Shown here in pieces: positions 63,645 through 64,000 of a stretch of 64,000 bases of DNA. Within the stretch, counting starts at the first letter, position 1, and each line of letters opens with the position of its first letter. The notes beneath the pieces are model-generated. The model saw only the letters and a program-made list of their open reading frames with translations, was not told the origin of the DNA and did no database searches. This stretch comes from Mycolicibacterium phocaicum. GTDB lineage: Bacteria > Actinomycetota > Actinomycetes > Mycobacteriales > Mycobacteriaceae. The stretch covers positions 1,302,001 to 1,366,000 of the forward strand of contig NZ_AP022616.1 of NCBI RefSeq assembly GCF_010731115.1, in the 5' to 3' direction. A program made the position numbers and the translations under genes.

Positions 63645-64000
63645 CCGTCGGCCCCCTCTCCGGTCATACCCGCCAGCTCCAGTTCCCGGCGATTGGGTGG
63701 TGAAAATTCAACCTGTACAACAGCTTTCGTAATGTCCGCGAGCGCGACGGTCTGCACCGACAGCACCCCGCGGTTGGCGACGACCAGTTGGATCGCGCTG
63801 CCGTCGTGCTCGCCCAGCCGGCCCGTCAGCGACGTGCCGTCGGCCAGGGTCAGCTCGACCTTGCGACCACGGGCGCGGCGGTAGTGCCGCTCCGCGGTCA
63901 GTGGACGCTCCACGCCGGGCGAGGTGACCTCCAGCACATACGGCTCGGAATCGGCGGTCACCTGGTCCAGCAGTTCGGATGCGACGCGCGAGAGATCGGC
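63641..64000 (-). CDS. rimP: Ribosome maturation factor RimP (5' part beyond the window)
   Basis: The visible 119 codons are the 3' part of rimP, which is needed for 30S maturation. [20 protein letters not shown] is the family signature, followed by the SH3-like C-domain ([20 protein letters not shown]). The reading frame is open to the window end, so the N-terminus lies outside. Its stop overlaps the nusA start. Confidence 0.95.
   Translation of the reverse strand, partial: ADLSRVASELLDQVTADSEPYVLEVTSPGVERPLTAERHYRRARGRKVELTLADGTSLTGRLGEHDGSAIQLVVANRGVLSVQTVALADITKAVVQVEFSPPNRRELELAGMTGEGADG

Overview
The window looks like a chromosome segment of a mycobacterium, most likely a fast-growing Mycolicibacterium. 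It is GC-rich, uses GTG starts often, and several starts sit about 7 nt after a -10 hexamer (leaderless style). Core gene order follows the M. tuberculosis interval from Rv2755c/56c (hsd) and vapBC through dfrA-thyA, dapB, aldR/ald, pepR-gpsI-rpsO-ribF, mntR(sirR), fadE21-ltp1, truB-pptT-pptH, echA16, dinF-nrnA-rbfA-infB-ylxR-nusA-rimP. All calls come from reading the sequence; no database search was run.

Region 1 (1-14.5 kb) is accessory. An lsr2 paralogue is followed by a tightly packed minus-strand operon (11490 down to 564): a helix-turn-helix protein that resembles a methylase without its catalytic motifs, hsdM, hsdS, a HAD-type 5'-nucleotidase, a DUF1016 PD-(D/E)XK nuclease, hsdR, and a CCHC-type putative zinc protein. 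Five of the six junctions overlap or lie within 15 nt. A perfect 15-bp-arm palindrome (11548-11581) separates this operon from a divergent gene for a coiled-coil protein with a degenerate nuclease-like domain. A lipoprotein and a vapBC pair follow. This expanded type I restriction-modification island is the best candidate for an undescribed defence system.

Region 2 (14.5-31.5 kb) holds an AlkX/YcaQ-type glycosylase, a two-gene atypical type II topoisomerase like the extra one known in M. smegmatis, a HEAT-like protein, dfrA-thyA, a dienelactone hydrolase, a CitE-like lyase, dapB with two small partners, two NAD-binding proteins, a TetR regulator with clear operators, and aldR/ald. An IS630-type element (31575-32700) sits exactly in the TA of the pepR stop codon and leaves that stop intact.

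Region 3 (32.7-48.8 kb) contains pepR, pnp, rpsO, ribF, divergent mntR, and then a minus-strand operon with a complete beta-oxidation set: thiolase, SRPBCC protein, MaoC hydratase, SDR, acyl-CoA dehydrogenase, esterase, acyl-CoA ligase, second SDR and DUF2804. A TetR gene lies upstream and a palindrome sits in the operon promoter.

Region 4 (48.8-64 kb) has truB, the CoA-linked pair pptT/pptH, two single-base frameshifted genes (near 52001 and in a six-C run at 55022-55027), a CocE/NonD hydrolase, DUF1802 and DUF2277 genes, echA16, dinF bracketed by a family of palindromic repeats, and the translation/transcription operon nrnA-rbfA-infB-ylxR-nusA-rimP, the last cut by the window edge.
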